DNA of 64,000 nt from an uncultured Pseudomonadota bacterium (GTDB lineage Bacteria > Pseudomonadota > Gammaproteobacteria > Methylococcales > Methylomonadaceae), in the NCBI GenBank assembly GCA_903867225.1, contig CAIPQN010000042.1:38992-102991 (forward strand). The letters run 5' to 3'. The notes under the pieces were generated by a model that worked only from the letters and a program-made list of their open reading frames with translations, ran no database searches and was not told where the DNA came from. Positions 28,645 through 39,270 of the stretch are shown here, in pieces. How positions within the stretch are numbered: the stretch's first letter is position 1; each line of letters starts with the position of its first letter. The position numbers were made by a program, and so were the translations under genes.

Positions 28645-29589
28645 CTACAAACCACTCGCGCCATTTACTTCAATAAAAACATCCATTTGTTGCCCAACAT
28701 AGGCTGTTAAATCTTTCGGATTAAATTGATACAACGCTTGCAAAACGCGCGTATCCACTCGTTCTGTGCTGTCACCCGTCAGCGATTTTTTCGGTACAAC
28801 AAACGGCTCAACATAAGCGAGTTGTAAATCCACTTTAAATTGTCGATTGCCACGCAAATACGCAACCGCTTTTGAATTTTTATCAAATCGCCACGCATCG
28901 TTTTCATCAATATCGACGCGAACGTGCAGCGTTTTCAAATCGCCCAAAATCAAAAGCGGTTTTGATAACGCACCAGCCGTTGCAAATTCACCCGCGCGAA
29001 CATTGACTTGTAAAACATCGCCATCAATCGGCGCACGAACAATCAAACGATCTAACGTGGTTTCAGTTTGTAAAATCGCAGCTTGCGCTTGTTCAACAAA
29101 GGCGTTTGCACTTTCTAATTTTGCTTTGGCAACCGCGAGCGCGTTACGTCGTTTTAGAACTTCTTCGCCGCTGATGGCTCTTGAATCTGAATCTGAAACT
29201 GCATTTGCCAAATCAAATAACGATTGTGTGTCAGCAACATTCGCTTTTGCGACTAAAACATCGGCTTTGGCTTTGGCTAAATCGGCTTTTTTCATTGCCA
29301 ATTCCGCTTGATTTTCACGGTCATCTAAATAAAAAAGCGGTGTGCCTGTGCTGATTTTATCGCCAACTTTTACCACGACTTTGCTGACTAATCGCGCAAG
29401 TGGTGAGCCGATGGCAATATTTTCATTTTTTGGTTCGATAATTCCCGCGCCAGCAATGAAATTTTGAAATGGCGCAGATGCTGGTTCAACTAACGCAGGT
29501 GCAATCGGAACAGGTTTGTTACTGTTCACAACGGTGTAAGAGGCAAATAAAAATCCAGCAGCGGCAAGTATCGGAAGGGTATATTTCAT
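28645..29589 (-). CDS. HlyD-family membrane fusion protein of ABC exporter
   Basis: AGAGIIEPKNENIAIGSPLARLVSKVVVKVGDKISTGTPLFYLDDRENQAEL; coiled coil; 4-nt overlap with ATPase gene. Confidence 0.88.
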   Translation of the reverse strand: MKYTLPILAAAGFLFASYTVVNSNKPVPIAPALVEPASAPFQNFIAGAGIIEPKNENIAIGSPLARLVSKVVVKVGDKISTGTPLFYLDDRENQAELAMKKADLAKAKADVLVAKANVADTQSLFDLANAVSDSDSRAISGEEVLKRRNALAVAKAKLESANAFVEQAQAAILQTETTLDRLIVRAPIDGDVLQVNVRAGEFATAGALSKPLLILGDLKTLHVRVDIDENDAWRFDKNSKAVAYLRGNRQFKVDLQLAYVEPFVVPKKSLTGDSTERVDTRVLQALYQFNPKDLTAYVGQQMDVFIEVNGASGL

Positions 29590-30284
29590 GTAGTTCTCAA
29601 CGGTTCAGAAATTTTAACAATATGCCCATCATCCATTTCAGCCATTCGGTCGGCAAAATTAAAAATGCGCGAATCATGCGTCACAATCACTAACGCGCGA
29701 TTTTTATCAACTGCGACTTCTTTTAATAAATTCATCACATTATGTCCACTGGTATGGTCTAACGCGCTGGTCGGTTCGTCGCAAACAATTAGACGCGGGC
29801 TGTGAATTAACGCTCTGGCAATGGCTACGCGCTGTTGTTGACCGCCTGAAAGTTGCGAAGGAAAAGATTTCCAACGTTCGCCCAAACCAACCCGCTCCAA
29901 AACTTCAATGGCTTTCTTTTTGGCAACGTCGCGTTTTTCACCATTGATAATTAGCGGCACAGATACATTTTCAGCGGCATTTAACGACGGTAATAAATTA
30001 AATGCTTGAAAAACAAAACCGATTTGCGTGGCGCGAAAACGTAATTTATCTTTGCTTTTCATGGTTAATAAGTTTTCGCCAAATAATTCGCATAAGCCTT
30101 CATTTTGGTCGAGAATACCTGCGATAACTGAAATTAGCGTTGTTTTTCCACACCCTGAAGGTCCTACGAGCATCATCAATTCAGCTAATCGAATTTCTAA
30201 ATTAACACTATTCAACGCAGTCACTATTTGACCGCCTGTGTCATAGGTTTTGGTTAAATTTTCACAACGGACGGCGATATTCAT
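29586..30284 (-). CDS. ABC transporter ATP-binding protein (MacB/LolD type)
   Basis: Walker A GPSGCGKTT, signature LSGGQQQRVAIARAL, DEPTSALD; ATGA overlap with upstream gene. Confidence 0.95.
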   Translation of the reverse strand: MNIAVRCENLTKTYDTGGQIVTALNSVNLEIRLAELMMLVGPSGCGKTTLISVIAGILDQNEGLCELFGENLLTMKSKDKLRFRATQIGFVFQAFNLLPSLNAAENVSVPLIINGEKRDVAKKKAIEVLERVGLGERWKSFPSQLSGGQQQRVAIARALIHSPRLIVCDEPTSALDHTSGHNVMNLLKEVAVDKNRALVIVTHDSRIFNFADRMAEMDDGHIVKISEPLRTT

Positions 30285-31348
30285 TGCCAATTTTCATCAA
30301 TCAATGTGTGATAACCGCGTTTTTCGATAAATTGTAAAAACTCTTTTTTATCAGTTTTATCAGTCGTTGGAAATTCAACTTGTATTTCGTCGGATAGTTT
30401 TTTCAAAACGGCATCACCAACTACATCCGCAAACTTGCCGCGCAACGCTTTTTCATACCATCTAAGCAAATCACTTTCGGTCACGATACTTTGGATTTTT
30501 GATTTCCAACCCATTTGATTCAGTAACGAAACGATAATTTTTTGCTCCGTATCTTTGCAAACAATAACAATTCGGTCAGCTGATACAGACGACACAATGT
30601 TTTCAGCTAATTCTTCGATTAAAGAAAGGTGTTTAATTTGAATTGCTAAACCAAAATTTGCCCACATATCCAAACCACGATCAGCCGCATTTGTTACGCC
30701 GACACGGTTAATTCTAGCTTTAAGATTTATCGTGGTTTGTTCTGGGGTAAGTTGAATTACGCTTTTTGCAAAATCGGCGAATTCTCTGAGAATATCAGTC
30801 TTATCAGGGTTCATACTCACTTCAACGGACACTTCAAGAGCTTCAACTAAAACAGCAAATAACGCATAAACGATGATTTCATAAACTTTGTCGATACTTC
30901 GGCGCAATCCCGCTTCATGCCAAAACATAGCCAAAAATTCATCCAACTTAAAATCCGTTTTATCATGTATGACACAATAATCTAAGCCTGTAGACACTTG
31001 GCTGAAACGTTGTAAAAATTTGCGGTAAATGTACGCTTCAACAATACCGTTTGTGGCTCTGTTTTCTTTCCCTAAAATTTCTAAAATCGCTGGTGGCACA
31101 GCATTATCGTTAAAAATATCATCTTGATAACGTGCCGATGATGTACTTGTGCGACCTAAAAACTGAATGCAAATTACGTCACGCCATTTTTTTGATTTTG
31201 TGCGATAAGTTGTCAAATCCGAAAGTGTGATGTCTTGTTCGATTCTGTAACGGTAAAGAATTTCAGCAATTTGAATCGGTTTGTAAAGATGCACTCGCGC
31301 CTTATCAATGACTTTGTCTAACGCTTGTTTTGCTTCAATGATGTTCAT
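30281..31348 (-). CDS. HaeII-like type II restriction endonuclease
   Basis: 355 aa beside a m5C methyltransferase; RVHLYKPIQIAEILYRYRIEQDITLSDLTTYRTKSKKWRDVICIQFLGRTSTSSARYQDDIF recalled as HaeII-family-like. Confidence 0.65.
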   Translation of the reverse strand: MNIIEAKQALDKVIDKARVHLYKPIQIAEILYRYRIEQDITLSDLTTYRTKSKKWRDVICIQFLGRTSTSSARYQDDIFNDNAVPPAILEILGKENRATNGIVEAYIYRKFLQRFSQVSTGLDYCVIHDKTDFKLDEFLAMFWHEAGLRRSIDKVYEIIVYALFAVLVEALEVSVEVSMNPDKTDILREFADFAKSVIQLTPEQTTINLKARINRVGVTNAADRGLDMWANFGLAIQIKHLSLIEELAENIVSSVSADRIVIVCKDTEQKIIVSLLNQMGWKSKIQSIVTESDLLRWYEKALRGKFADVVGDAVLKKLSDEIQVEFPTTDKTDKKEFLQFIEKRGYHTLIDENWQ

Positions 31349-31355
31349 TTTTGCC

Positions 31356-32303
31356 TTAAATTAAATTCAGTTGTTTAGGTTCTGGTTTAGCAGTTTGTTG
31401 CAATTGCAAGGCGTTAATCATTTCACCTGCAATCGCTTTAATCACAGGAACAGAAACCGAATTCCCCGCAACTTTTCGCAATGACGAATAAGGCAACACA
31501 ATTTTAAAATCATCGGGAAAACCTTGTAATCGCAACATCTCTCTATCGGTTAAACGCCGCACGCCATTTACAACTAAATAGTTATAACTTCCACCTGCTC
31601 TCAAGGCGCAAGAATAAGGCAATGCTGAAATGTTACCGCCGATATTCTCATGCCATATTGACGGAAAAGGCGGTGCACCTTTGACAGCATTCAAGCGTTT
31701 TTGTTTAATCGTTTCAGATAGAAAATAACTCGGTGCAATGCCATCATCGTTTTCTAAAAATTCGCTCAACGGCTTGTAATATCCCAAAGGTTTTGGAAAA
31801 TCGAAGTGAACCGCTTGTAAAAAACCCACGATATAAATCCGTTCTCGTTTTTGTGGCAAACCAAAATCTAACGAATTAAAAACTTTGCTATAAACGGTGT
31901 AACCTAAATTTTTGAGCTTTTCCAAAATCACCGCAAACGTTTGACCATTATCGTGAGTGGTAAGGCGTTTAACGTTTTCTAACAAAAATGCACGCGGTCT
32001 TTTCGTTTCAAGTATCTTTTCAATGTTAAAAAATAATGTGCCGCGTGTGTCTGCAAAACCTAAGCCTTTCCCTGCAATACTGAATGGCTGACAAGGAAAA
32101 CCCGCTAATAAAATATCGTGGTCTGGAATGTCGTTTGGTTCAATTAAATTGATGTCACCGTGTGGCAATTCATCAAAATTCGCGTGATACATCTTTTGTG
32201 CATCTTTGTCCCATTCAGAAGTAAAAACGTTTTTACAGCCTTGTGATTCAAAACCTAAACGAATCCCACCAATGCCTGCGAATAAATCGATTATTTTATA
32301 CAT
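31356..32303 (-). CDS. DNA (cytosine-5-)-methyltransferase
   Basis: DLFAGIGGIRLGFE, GFPCQPFSIAGKGLGF, ENVKRL, QKRERIYIVGF, GNSVSVPVI. Confidence 0.95.
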   Translation of the reverse strand: MYKIIDLFAGIGGIRLGFESQGCKNVFTSEWDKDAQKMYHANFDELPHGDINLIEPNDIPDHDILLAGFPCQPFSIAGKGLGFADTRGTLFFNIEKILETKRPRAFLLENVKRLTTHDNGQTFAVILEKLKNLGYTVYSKVFNSLDFGLPQKRERIYIVGFLQAVHFDFPKPLGYYKPLSEFLENDDGIAPSYFLSETIKQKRLNAVKGAPPFPSIWHENIGGNISALPYSCALRAGGSYNYLVVNGVRRLTDREMLRLQGFPDDFKIVLPYSSLRKVAGNSVSVPVIKAIAGEMINALQLQQTAKPEPKQLNLI

Positions 32304-32312
32304 TTTTAATAT

Positions 32313-33473
32313 TCAACTTTTAAACACAATGGCAGGCTCCAAACGAATGACTTTGAGAATGCTAATAAGCGCGGCAAACATACAAATAAAACTCACACCT
32401 AAACCGCTAAAAATCAGTAATTGCCACGGAAATTTAAATGCCAAAATCGAATGTCGCATGGCATAACCAAATAATGCCGTTAATCCAACACCCATGCCAT
32501 AACCTGTACTTCCAACCAAAACGGCTTGCAACAAAATCATTCGTAACAACGTCCAATTACTCGTTCCCATCGCTTTTAAAACCCCAAATTGGCGCAAATT
32601 TTCAAGCGTAAAATTATAAAAAGTTTGTCCCGCAATCGCCGCACCGACAATAAAACCGAGCGTAATTGAAATACCGAAGTTAATCGGAATGCCTGTGTTT
32701 TTCATGAAATAGTTGAACGTCAAATCCATGAATTCTTGTTGCGTGTAAGCGGCTAAACCTGTGTTTGTGCGAATACGTTTTGTGAGTTCGGGGATATTTT
32801 GTCCCGCTTTGGCTTTTACCAAAACGAAAGACAGTAATTTACGTTCACGCGGGGCATACGTTTTGGCACGCGAATAAGTCGTGTAAATCGTGGGTTGAGA
32901 TTGAAATGTACGGGTGACTTTGGCGATTCCAACGACGATTGCACGGCGGTCATTAAGTTCTAAATTATCGCCCACTTTGAGCGGAATTTTTTTGCCGCCT
33001 TCGATTAAAGGCGGTTTTGCGAGTTTTTCATTTGCGCCATCAAAATCAACAATAACGCTGTCGCTACGTCGTAAATCGTCGAGTTTTCCTTCAACTAAAA
33101 TGGCAGGTGCGCCGATTAGCGTGGTGTCATCCAAACCAATCACGGTGCAATTTTGAAATGTACCGTCTGACATTCGCGCTTTTTGCATTCCTTTGTACAT
33201 GGGCATTGCCCATTCCACACCTGACACGCCACGAACACGATAAAGTTCAGTATCTTGCAACGATTTTATGTCGTCGATGAATTGCACTTTTTCATCCATT
33301 ACCCAAATATCAGGTAAACCAACATCTGTGATAAAGCTATAAGAACGCGCCATTAATCCCATGAAAATCGCGGGTTGTTGGGTCATAATTAACGAGGCAA
33401 ACGTTAAGCCCATCACAATGCCAATGTATTTGCCTTTGTCGCCCATCAACATTTTTATTGCGATGTAATTCAT
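32313..33473 (-). CDS. ABC transporter permease (FtsX/MacB/DevC-like)
   Basis: N-terminal TM, periplasmic domain, LRQFGVLKAMGTSNWTLLRMILLQ. Confidence 0.9.
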   Translation of the reverse strand: MNYIAIKMLMGDKGKYIGIVMGLTFASLIMTQQPAIFMGLMARSYSFITDVGLPDIWVMDEKVQFIDDIKSLQDTELYRVRGVSGVEWAMPMYKGMQKARMSDGTFQNCTVIGLDDTTLIGAPAILVEGKLDDLRRSDSVIVDFDGANEKLAKPPLIEGGKKIPLKVGDNLELNDRRAIVVGIAKVTRTFQSQPTIYTTYSRAKTYAPRERKLLSFVLVKAKAGQNIPELTKRIRTNTGLAAYTQQEFMDLTFNYFMKNTGIPINFGISITLGFIVGAAIAGQTFYNFTLENLRQFGVLKAMGTSNWTLLRMILLQAVLVGSTGYGMGVGLTALFGYAMRHSILAFKFPWQLLIFSGLGVSFICMFAALISILKVIRLEPAIVFKS

Positions 33474-33483
33474 AGTTTGCCTT

Positions 33484-34065
33484 TTATCGAATCAAAAAAT
33501 TCCGTAATAAATCGTGTCCGTGTTCAGTCAAAATAGATTCAGGGTGAAATTGAACCCCTTCAATATCAAGTATTTTGTGCCGCACACCCATAATTTCATC
33601 GATTTCACCTTGTTCATTTTGTGTCCATGCTGTGATTTCTAAACATTCAGGTAAGCTCGATTGTTCGATGACTAACGAGTGATAGCGCGTCGCAGTAAAG
33701 GGATTATTCAAACCGTTAAAAACACCCGTGTCAGCGTGATAAACAAGCGACGTTTTACCGTGCATAATTTGTTTTGCGTGAATCACATTGCCACCAAACG
33801 CATAACCCATACTTTGATGACCTAAACAAACGCCTAAAAGGGGAATTTTCCCCGCAAAATGCAAAATCGTTTCGACCGAAACACCCGCTTCTTTGGGTGT
33901 GCAAGGTCCTGGTGAAATGACGATTTTGTCAGGATTCAATGCGGCAATATCAGTAACCGAAACTTGGTCATTGCGAACGACAATGACTTCTGCGCCGAGT
34001 TCACCAAAATACTGCACCAAGTTGTAAGTAAATGAATCGTAATTATCGACCATGACGATTTTCAT
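33484..34065 (-). CDS. trpG: Anthranilate synthase component II (glutamine amidotransferase)
   Basis: [47 protein letters not shown]. Confidence 0.93.
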   Translation of the reverse strand: MKIVMVDNYDSFTYNLVQYFGELGAEVIVVRNDQVSVTDIAALNPDKIVISPGPCTPKEAGVSVETILHFAGKIPLLGVCLGHQSMGYAFGGNVIHAKQIMHGKTSLVYHADTGVFNGLNNPFTATRYHSLVIEQSSLPECLEITAWTQNEQGEIDEIMGVRHKILDIEGVQFHPESILTEHGHDLLRNFLIR

Positions 34066-35549
34066 AGTTGTTCTCCTTCTAAACCCGCTTCTGCCATTGT
34101 CACCGCCCGAAACACTGCGCGTCCTTTATTCATCGTTTCATCCCATTCACTTTGCGGCACAGAATCATAGACAATCCCCGCGCCTGCTTGAATATGTAAT
34201 TTACCGTCTTTAATCACAGCCGTTCTAATCGCAATTGCCGTGTCTAAATTTCCCGTCCAACCGATATAACCGACCGCGCCCGAATAAACGCCGCGTTTTA
34301 CGGGTTCGAGTTCATCAATAATTTCCATTGCGCGAATTTTCGGCGCACCACTCACTGTTCCAGCGGGAAAAGTTGCTGCTAAAACATCAAACGCACTATG
34401 CCCTTGTTTCAACTTTCCTGTGACATTTGAAACGATGTGCATAACGTGTGAATAACGCTCCACAATCATTTTTTCGGTTAATTGAACTGTGCCGATTTCA
34501 GCGACCCGCCCCGCATCGTTGCGCCCTAAATCAATCAACATCAAATGTTCTGCAATTTCTTTTGGATCAGCGAGTAATTCTTTTTCCAGTTCTAAATCCT
34601 GTTCAGGCGTAACACCACGTCGGCGAGTCCCCGCAATAGGGCGAACAGTGACCGTTTCATCTTCCAATCGCACCAAAATTTCAGGCGATGAACCGACGAT
34701 ATGAAAGTCATCTAAATTCAAATAAAACATATATGGCGACGGATTCAAACAGCGCAACGCACGGTATAAATTAAGCGGCGCGGCGGTGAATGGAATAGTC
34801 ATCCGTTGCGACAAAACGACCTGCATAATGTCGCCATCAGTGATGTAATCTTTGGCTTTTTCAACGGCATTTTTAAAGCCATTTTCAGTGAATCCCGAGA
34901 CAAAATCACTTTCTTGAACCGTTTTAGGATTTAAATGGTATTGCGGCTTACCTTTTGATTCGCGCAATTTTTCCGCCAATTCCTGCAAACGGTTTTGTGC
35001 GTTTTCATACGCATTTTCGTCGTGTGGATTGGCGTGCGTAAGCAATAATAATTTTCCTGACAAATTATCAAAAACTAATAATTCTTCAGAAACCATCAGC
35101 AAAATATCAGGTGCGCCGATTTCGTCAGGTTTTGTAATTTTACAAACACGCGGTTCAATGTAACCAATCGTTTCATAGCCGAAATACCCCACTAATCCAC
35201 CGTTAAAACGTGGTAATTCTTCAACGTCTGGAACGTTATAACGTGCTTTGAATTTTTCAATCCATTCGAGCGGATTTTCATGCGTCACACTTTCAATAAT
35301 TTCATTTTCAAATGAAACGGTAATTTGTTTGCCAAACACTTTCACAATCGTCTTGCATGGCAAACCAATAATTGAATAACGTCCCCATTGTGCGCCGCCA
35401 TGAACAGATTCAAATAAATAAGAATATGCGCCGTCTGCGAGTTTCAAATACGCACTTAACGGCGTATCTAAATCGGCGAGAATTTCACGACTAATTGGAA
35501 TGCGGTTGTAGCCTTGTTTTGCGTAATTAGTAAATTGTTCAGGAATCAT
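34062..35549 (-). CDS. trpE: Anthranilate synthase component I
   Basis: [47 protein letters not shown]; start set at [12 protein letters not shown]. Confidence 0.93.
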   Translation of the reverse strand: MIPEQFTNYAKQGYNRIPISREILADLDTPLSAYLKLADGAYSYLFESVHGGAQWGRYSIIGLPCKTIVKVFGKQITVSFENEIIESVTHENPLEWIEKFKARYNVPDVEELPRFNGGLVGYFGYETIGYIEPRVCKITKPDEIGAPDILLMVSEELLVFDNLSGKLLLLTHANPHDENAYENAQNRLQELAEKLRESKGKPQYHLNPKTVQESDFVSGFTENGFKNAVEKAKDYITDGDIMQVVLSQRMTIPFTAAPLNLYRALRCLNPSPYMFYLNLDDFHIVGSSPEILVRLEDETVTVRPIAGTRRRGVTPEQDLELEKELLADPKEIAEHLMLIDLGRNDAGRVAEIGTVQLTEKMIVERYSHVMHIVSNVTGKLKQGHSAFDVLAATFPAGTVSGAPKIRAMEIIDELEPVKRGVYSGAVGYIGWTGNLDTAIAIRTAVIKDGKLHIQAGAGIVYDSVPQSEWDETMNKGRAVFRAVTMAEAGLEGEQL

Positions 35550-35706
35550 AATTTCGAGATATTTTGAAAGCGAATAATGCGCGAAAAGATAGCATAATTC
35601 GCGAAATCGCGCCAAACCACGATAAATTTTCAGCAATTTTTATTGTGGTAAAAGTGATTTACAATGACATCTACAAAAAATCCGTTAATTGCCGTTAATT
35701 AAAAGG

Positions 35707-36369
35707 ATGATTCCAAAAAACATGAAAAGGAACGAAATGTATCGCGTATTACGCAAATCCCCAAAAACTATCGGAATGACATTAAGTCTTACTTTTTTGG
35801 TTATGTTTTCTGAATTAGGATTCGCTTCAACAAATCACTCAATTCTATTGGTCGGCGATTCTGTAATGGAGGCTCTTTCTTCACGTTACACGCATGCTGC
35901 ACAAAATTTTATTGGTGGAGATTTAAAATTTCACGCCAAAGTTTGTCGAAAACTAACCACATCGGGATGTTTACATGGACAACCTGAAAGTGCTTTGAAC
36001 GTTTTAAAAGGAAATCAAGGTGTTGATACCGTCGTTATTTTGATGGGACATAACGATGATCGCGGAGTACGTTTTCGTCAAAAAGTGAATGCGCTTATGA
36101 ATGAAGTTTCTGATACACATCATGTATTTTGGATGACGATGCGTGAAATCAGTCACAGTTATCGTGAAGCCAATAAAATGATAAAAGAAGAGGCTGCATT
36201 GCATAAAAATACTCGCGTAATCGATTGGGCAGAAATTAGTAGAAATCAATCTTCGTGGGTGGTTCGAGATGGAACGCACTTAACCGCAACAGGTGCGAAA
36301 AATATGGCTTCTGTTATTGCAAAAGAGCTGCAAAATTTGGATCGCAATGAATTATCTTCAACGCATTAG
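35707..36369 (+). CDS. SGNH/GDSL-like hydrolase, exported
   Basis: Block I LLVGDSVMEAL, block V DGTHLTATG; N-terminal hydrophobic segment; exact start uncertain. Confidence 0.7.
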   Translation: MIPKNMKRNEMYRVLRKSPKTIGMTLSLTFLVMFSELGFASTNHSILLVGDSVMEALSSRYTHAAQNFIGGDLKFHAKVCRKLTTSGCLHGQPESALNVLKGNQGVDTVVILMGHNDDRGVRFRQKVNALMNEVSDTHHVFWMTMREISHSYREANKMIKEEAALHKNTRVIDWAEISRNQSSWVVRDGTHLTATGAKNMASVIAKELQNLDRNELSSTH

Positions 36370-37105
36370 TCGAGTTTTAGCGATTTCTGTTGTGGCAAAT
36401 CTTTTTTCCTGTTCGGTCATTGGAAATGAAAATAAGGTAGCAATTGCAACTGATTTACCCAAAAAATCGCACATTCAAGAGCGTTTATTATTTATTGGTG
36501 ATTCCCATTCAGTGGGTATATTTGGGCGATCTTTAACGGAACTTTTGCAGCAAAATTTCCCTTATGTAGCGATAACAGCGGTTGCAAGCTGTGGCAGTGA
36601 ACCGCGTTGGTGGTTAGAAGGTAAAGCCACAAATTGTGGACTTTTAACACACGAAGCAAACGGTTTTGAAAGCAAAGTTCTCAAAGGTAACACGCCAAAA
36701 CTTCACGAACTTTTGAATAAGGTTAAACCAAAAATAACCATTGTCGCATTGGGTTCTAATTTGGTATTAATGAAAGAAGAGGATCGTGAAAATTACACTG
36801 AAAAAATGATGGCAATGGTTGAAGATAAAGGAGGGCAATGTATTTGGATTAGTGCGCCAGATGCTCGAAAATTCAGCGCATCTGACCTGAACGATGTTTA
36901 TGCGTTACTCAAAAAACTTTCCAAATTACATCATTGCAAACTTATCGACAGTCGAAAATATACAAAATATCCAAATTCAGGTGGAGATGGGCTACATTAC
37001 GGCGGCAAAGAAGGCGCGTTGATTGCTACACAATGGGCAGAAAAAATCTTTGATGGCATTAAGCCTTCACTATCAAAATTATTTGAACATCACCACAATC
37101 GCTAA
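36347..37105 (+). CDS. SGNH/GDSL-like hydrolase, exported
   Basis: LLFIGDSHSVGIFGRSL, GGDGLHYGGKEG; overlaps the previous gene end. Confidence 0.7.
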   Translation: MNYLQRISRVLAISVVANLFSCSVIGNENKVAIATDLPKKSHIQERLLFIGDSHSVGIFGRSLTELLQQNFPYVAITAVASCGSEPRWWLEGKATNCGLLTHEANGFESKVLKGNTPKLHELLNKVKPKITIVALGSNLVLMKEEDRENYTEKMMAMVEDKGGQCIWISAPDARKFSASDLNDVYALLKKLSKLHHCKLIDSRKYTKYPNSGGDGLHYGGKEGALIATQWAEKIFDGIKPSLSKLFEHHHNR

Positions 37106-37125
37106 ATTATTCACTTATAAAAACC

Positions 37126-39150
37126 ATGACAGTCACAAAACCAAACGCTTATTTATTTTACTTAGACGGACTTCGTGCCATCGCTATTTTAGCGGTATTG
37201 GCTTTTCACAGCGACAATACTTGGTTATCTGGCGGTTTTTTAGGCGTTGAAATCTTCTTTGTGATTAGCGGTTTTATTATTACAAAATTGCTTTTAGATG
37301 AATGGCAAAAAAATGGACGTTTAGATTTAAAACGATTTTGGTTTCGTCGCTTACGTCGTTTAATTCCTGCGGCTTTCACTATGATGTTAGCAACATGGAT
37401 TTGTGTGTTGCTGTTTTTTCCTGATGAAATAAATCAAATTTGTGACGATTTAATTTACGGAATGACGTTCACAAATAATTGGAATTACATTATCAATGAA
37501 CGGTCTTATTTTGATTTGATTGGGCGACCTCGATTATTTGAACATTTGTGGTCATTGGGCATTGAATTTCAATTTTACGTTGTGTGGGCAGTTGTAAGCA
37601 TTGTGTTATTTAGACTTCCGCGTTGGGTTGCTTGCATTGCGGTTTTAGTGTTTGCATTGGCATCCAGTTATTTCATGGCAACGCTTTATGACCCAAATTC
37701 CGATCCATCACGAGTTTATTTCGGAACAGATACACGAGTGAGCGCACTTTTTATTGGATCGTTGGTTGCATTTTTAATTCGCTCGCCTGAAATTATTATT
37801 TTGAATAAATCAAAATTCCAACTTCTTAATTTTTCAGCGTTATTTGGTGTTATCGGTTTAGTTTTATTTTGTGTTTATGCAAAATCGTCAGACGCTTTCT
37901 TATATCAAGGCGGTTTTTTATGCGTTTCAATTTTAACGGCTGTGGTCATTGGATTATGCTTGATTATTTCGCAGCAAAACTATTTCAGCTTTGTTTTGAT
38001 ATTGTTGAGTAATCGCGTTTTTCGGGCAATTGGCGTTCGTGCTTATGGTATTTATTTATGGCATTGGGCGATTTTTGGCTTGACGCAACCATTTGTCGAT
38101 GTGCCACTAGAAGGCTTATCGCTTTTAGCATTTCGCATGACATTAACATTTCTTTTTTCAGAAATAACGTTTCGATTCATTGAAAAACCGATTCGCAACG
38201 GTTGTATTGAACGCACTATTGAAACTGTTTTTAAATCAACAGGTGGCGAACAAAAAAAATATATTGCGTATTGGACGTTAACAGGTGCAGTAAGTTTAGT
38301 CGGTTGTTCAGGTTTAATGATTGCGACGGAACAGGAATTAAATGTTGCTCAACAACACGTTATTAATGAAGCAGCTGAAAATGTATCGCCGATTATAAAA
38401 ACAAAACCTGTAAAATTAGACGTTGAGCGAATCATTTTTAACCCTGAATTAAATTCAAGTTTGTTGGAAGCGGTAATAGGAAATGCTGTTTTTATTCAAG
38501 ATAAAGCAATGATAACAGCTGACGCTCAGGGAATGGTGAACGGACAAAATTCAACCGATATGGCAATTGAACAAAATGATATTAGTGTTGACGTGCCGCA
38601 AAATAATTTACAAATTGACCGAAATAAAAATGGCAAAGGTTACATTAACCGCATTAGAACAATTGATGATATGGGCAAAAAACCTGCAGTCTTTTTGTTG
38701 GGCGATTCGGTGATGGTGGGAGCAACGCCTGAATTATTAAAACGTTTGCCAAAATTAAGCATTGATTCACAAGTCGGACGACAATTAAGCAAGGGAATTC
38801 AAATTCTGACCGAACGTAAAAATAACGGTGTGCTGAGTGATACGGTAATTATTCATTTGGGAAATAATAGTCCGATTAACGCGAATCAAATGACGGCATT
38901 GGTAAATTTATTGAGTGACACCAAGAAAATTATTTTGATCAATTTGAAGCTGCCGAGGAATTACGAGTCTGCAAATAATCGTTTATTTAGTGATATGGCG
39001 AATAAAAATAAAAATGTCACTGTCATTGATTGGCGTGAAAACAGCATGAATGCCAAAAATATTTTTGGCAAAGATGGCATTCATTTGACTGCGAATGGTG
39101 CGAAACTTTACGCAGGGCTGATTTCAGAAGTGTTAGCCGTTCAAAAATAG
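37126..39150 (+). CDS. Acyltransferase-3 (OafA-like) with C-terminal SGNH domain
   Basis: FYLDGLRAIAILAVLAFH...GGFLGVEIFFVISGFII; C-terminal FLLGDSVMVGATPELL and DGIHLTANG. Confidence 0.92.
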   Translation: MTVTKPNAYLFYLDGLRAIAILAVLAFHSDNTWLSGGFLGVEIFFVISGFIITKLLLDEWQKNGRLDLKRFWFRRLRRLIPAAFTMMLATWICVLLFFPDEINQICDDLIYGMTFTNNWNYIINERSYFDLIGRPRLFEHLWSLGIEFQFYVVWAVVSIVLFRLPRWVACIAVLVFALASSYFMATLYDPNSDPSRVYFGTDTRVSALFIGSLVAFLIRSPEIIILNKSKFQLLNFSALFGVIGLVLFCVYAKSSDAFLYQGGFLCVSILTAVVIGLCLIISQQNYFSFVLILLSNRVFRAIGVRAYGIYLWHWAIFGLTQPFVDVPLEGLSLLAFRMTLTFLFSEITFRFIEKPIRNGCIERTIETVFKSTGGEQKKYIAYWTLTGAVSLVGCSGLMIATEQELNVAQQHVINEAAENVSPIIKTKPVKLDVERIIFNPELNSSLLEAVIGNAVFIQDKAMITADAQGMVNGQNSTDMAIEQNDISVDVPQNNLQIDRNKNGKGYINRIRTIDDMGKKPAVFLLGDSVMVGATPELLKRLPKLSIDSQVGRQLSKGIQILTERKNNGVLSDTVIIHLGNNSPINANQMTALVNLLSDTKKIILINLKLPRNYESANNRLFSDMANKNKNVTVIDWRENSMNAKNIFGKDGIHLTANGAKLYAGLISEVLAVQK

Positions 39151-39153
39151 GGT

Positions 39154-39261
39154 GGTGTTCCAACGCTGTGGATTTATGGTTTAACCATTTTAATCAACCT
39201 ATTTTACGACAAAGTGTTGCTGACTTATTGAAATAATCGCATCCACAGAGTTTGAAACACC
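39154..39261. repeat. Imperfect inverted repeat (~20 bp arms, ~67-bp spacer)
   Basis: ggtgttccaacgctgtggat (39154-39173) versus atccacagagtttgaaacacc (39241-39261). Confidence 0.6.
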
Positions 39262-39270
39262 TCCTTTTAA

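Noticed and set aside
28847-29311. 154-aa plus-strand ORF opposite the membrane fusion protein gene
   Set aside because: Composition typical of an antisense shadow; the HlyD gene on the other strand is clearly real.
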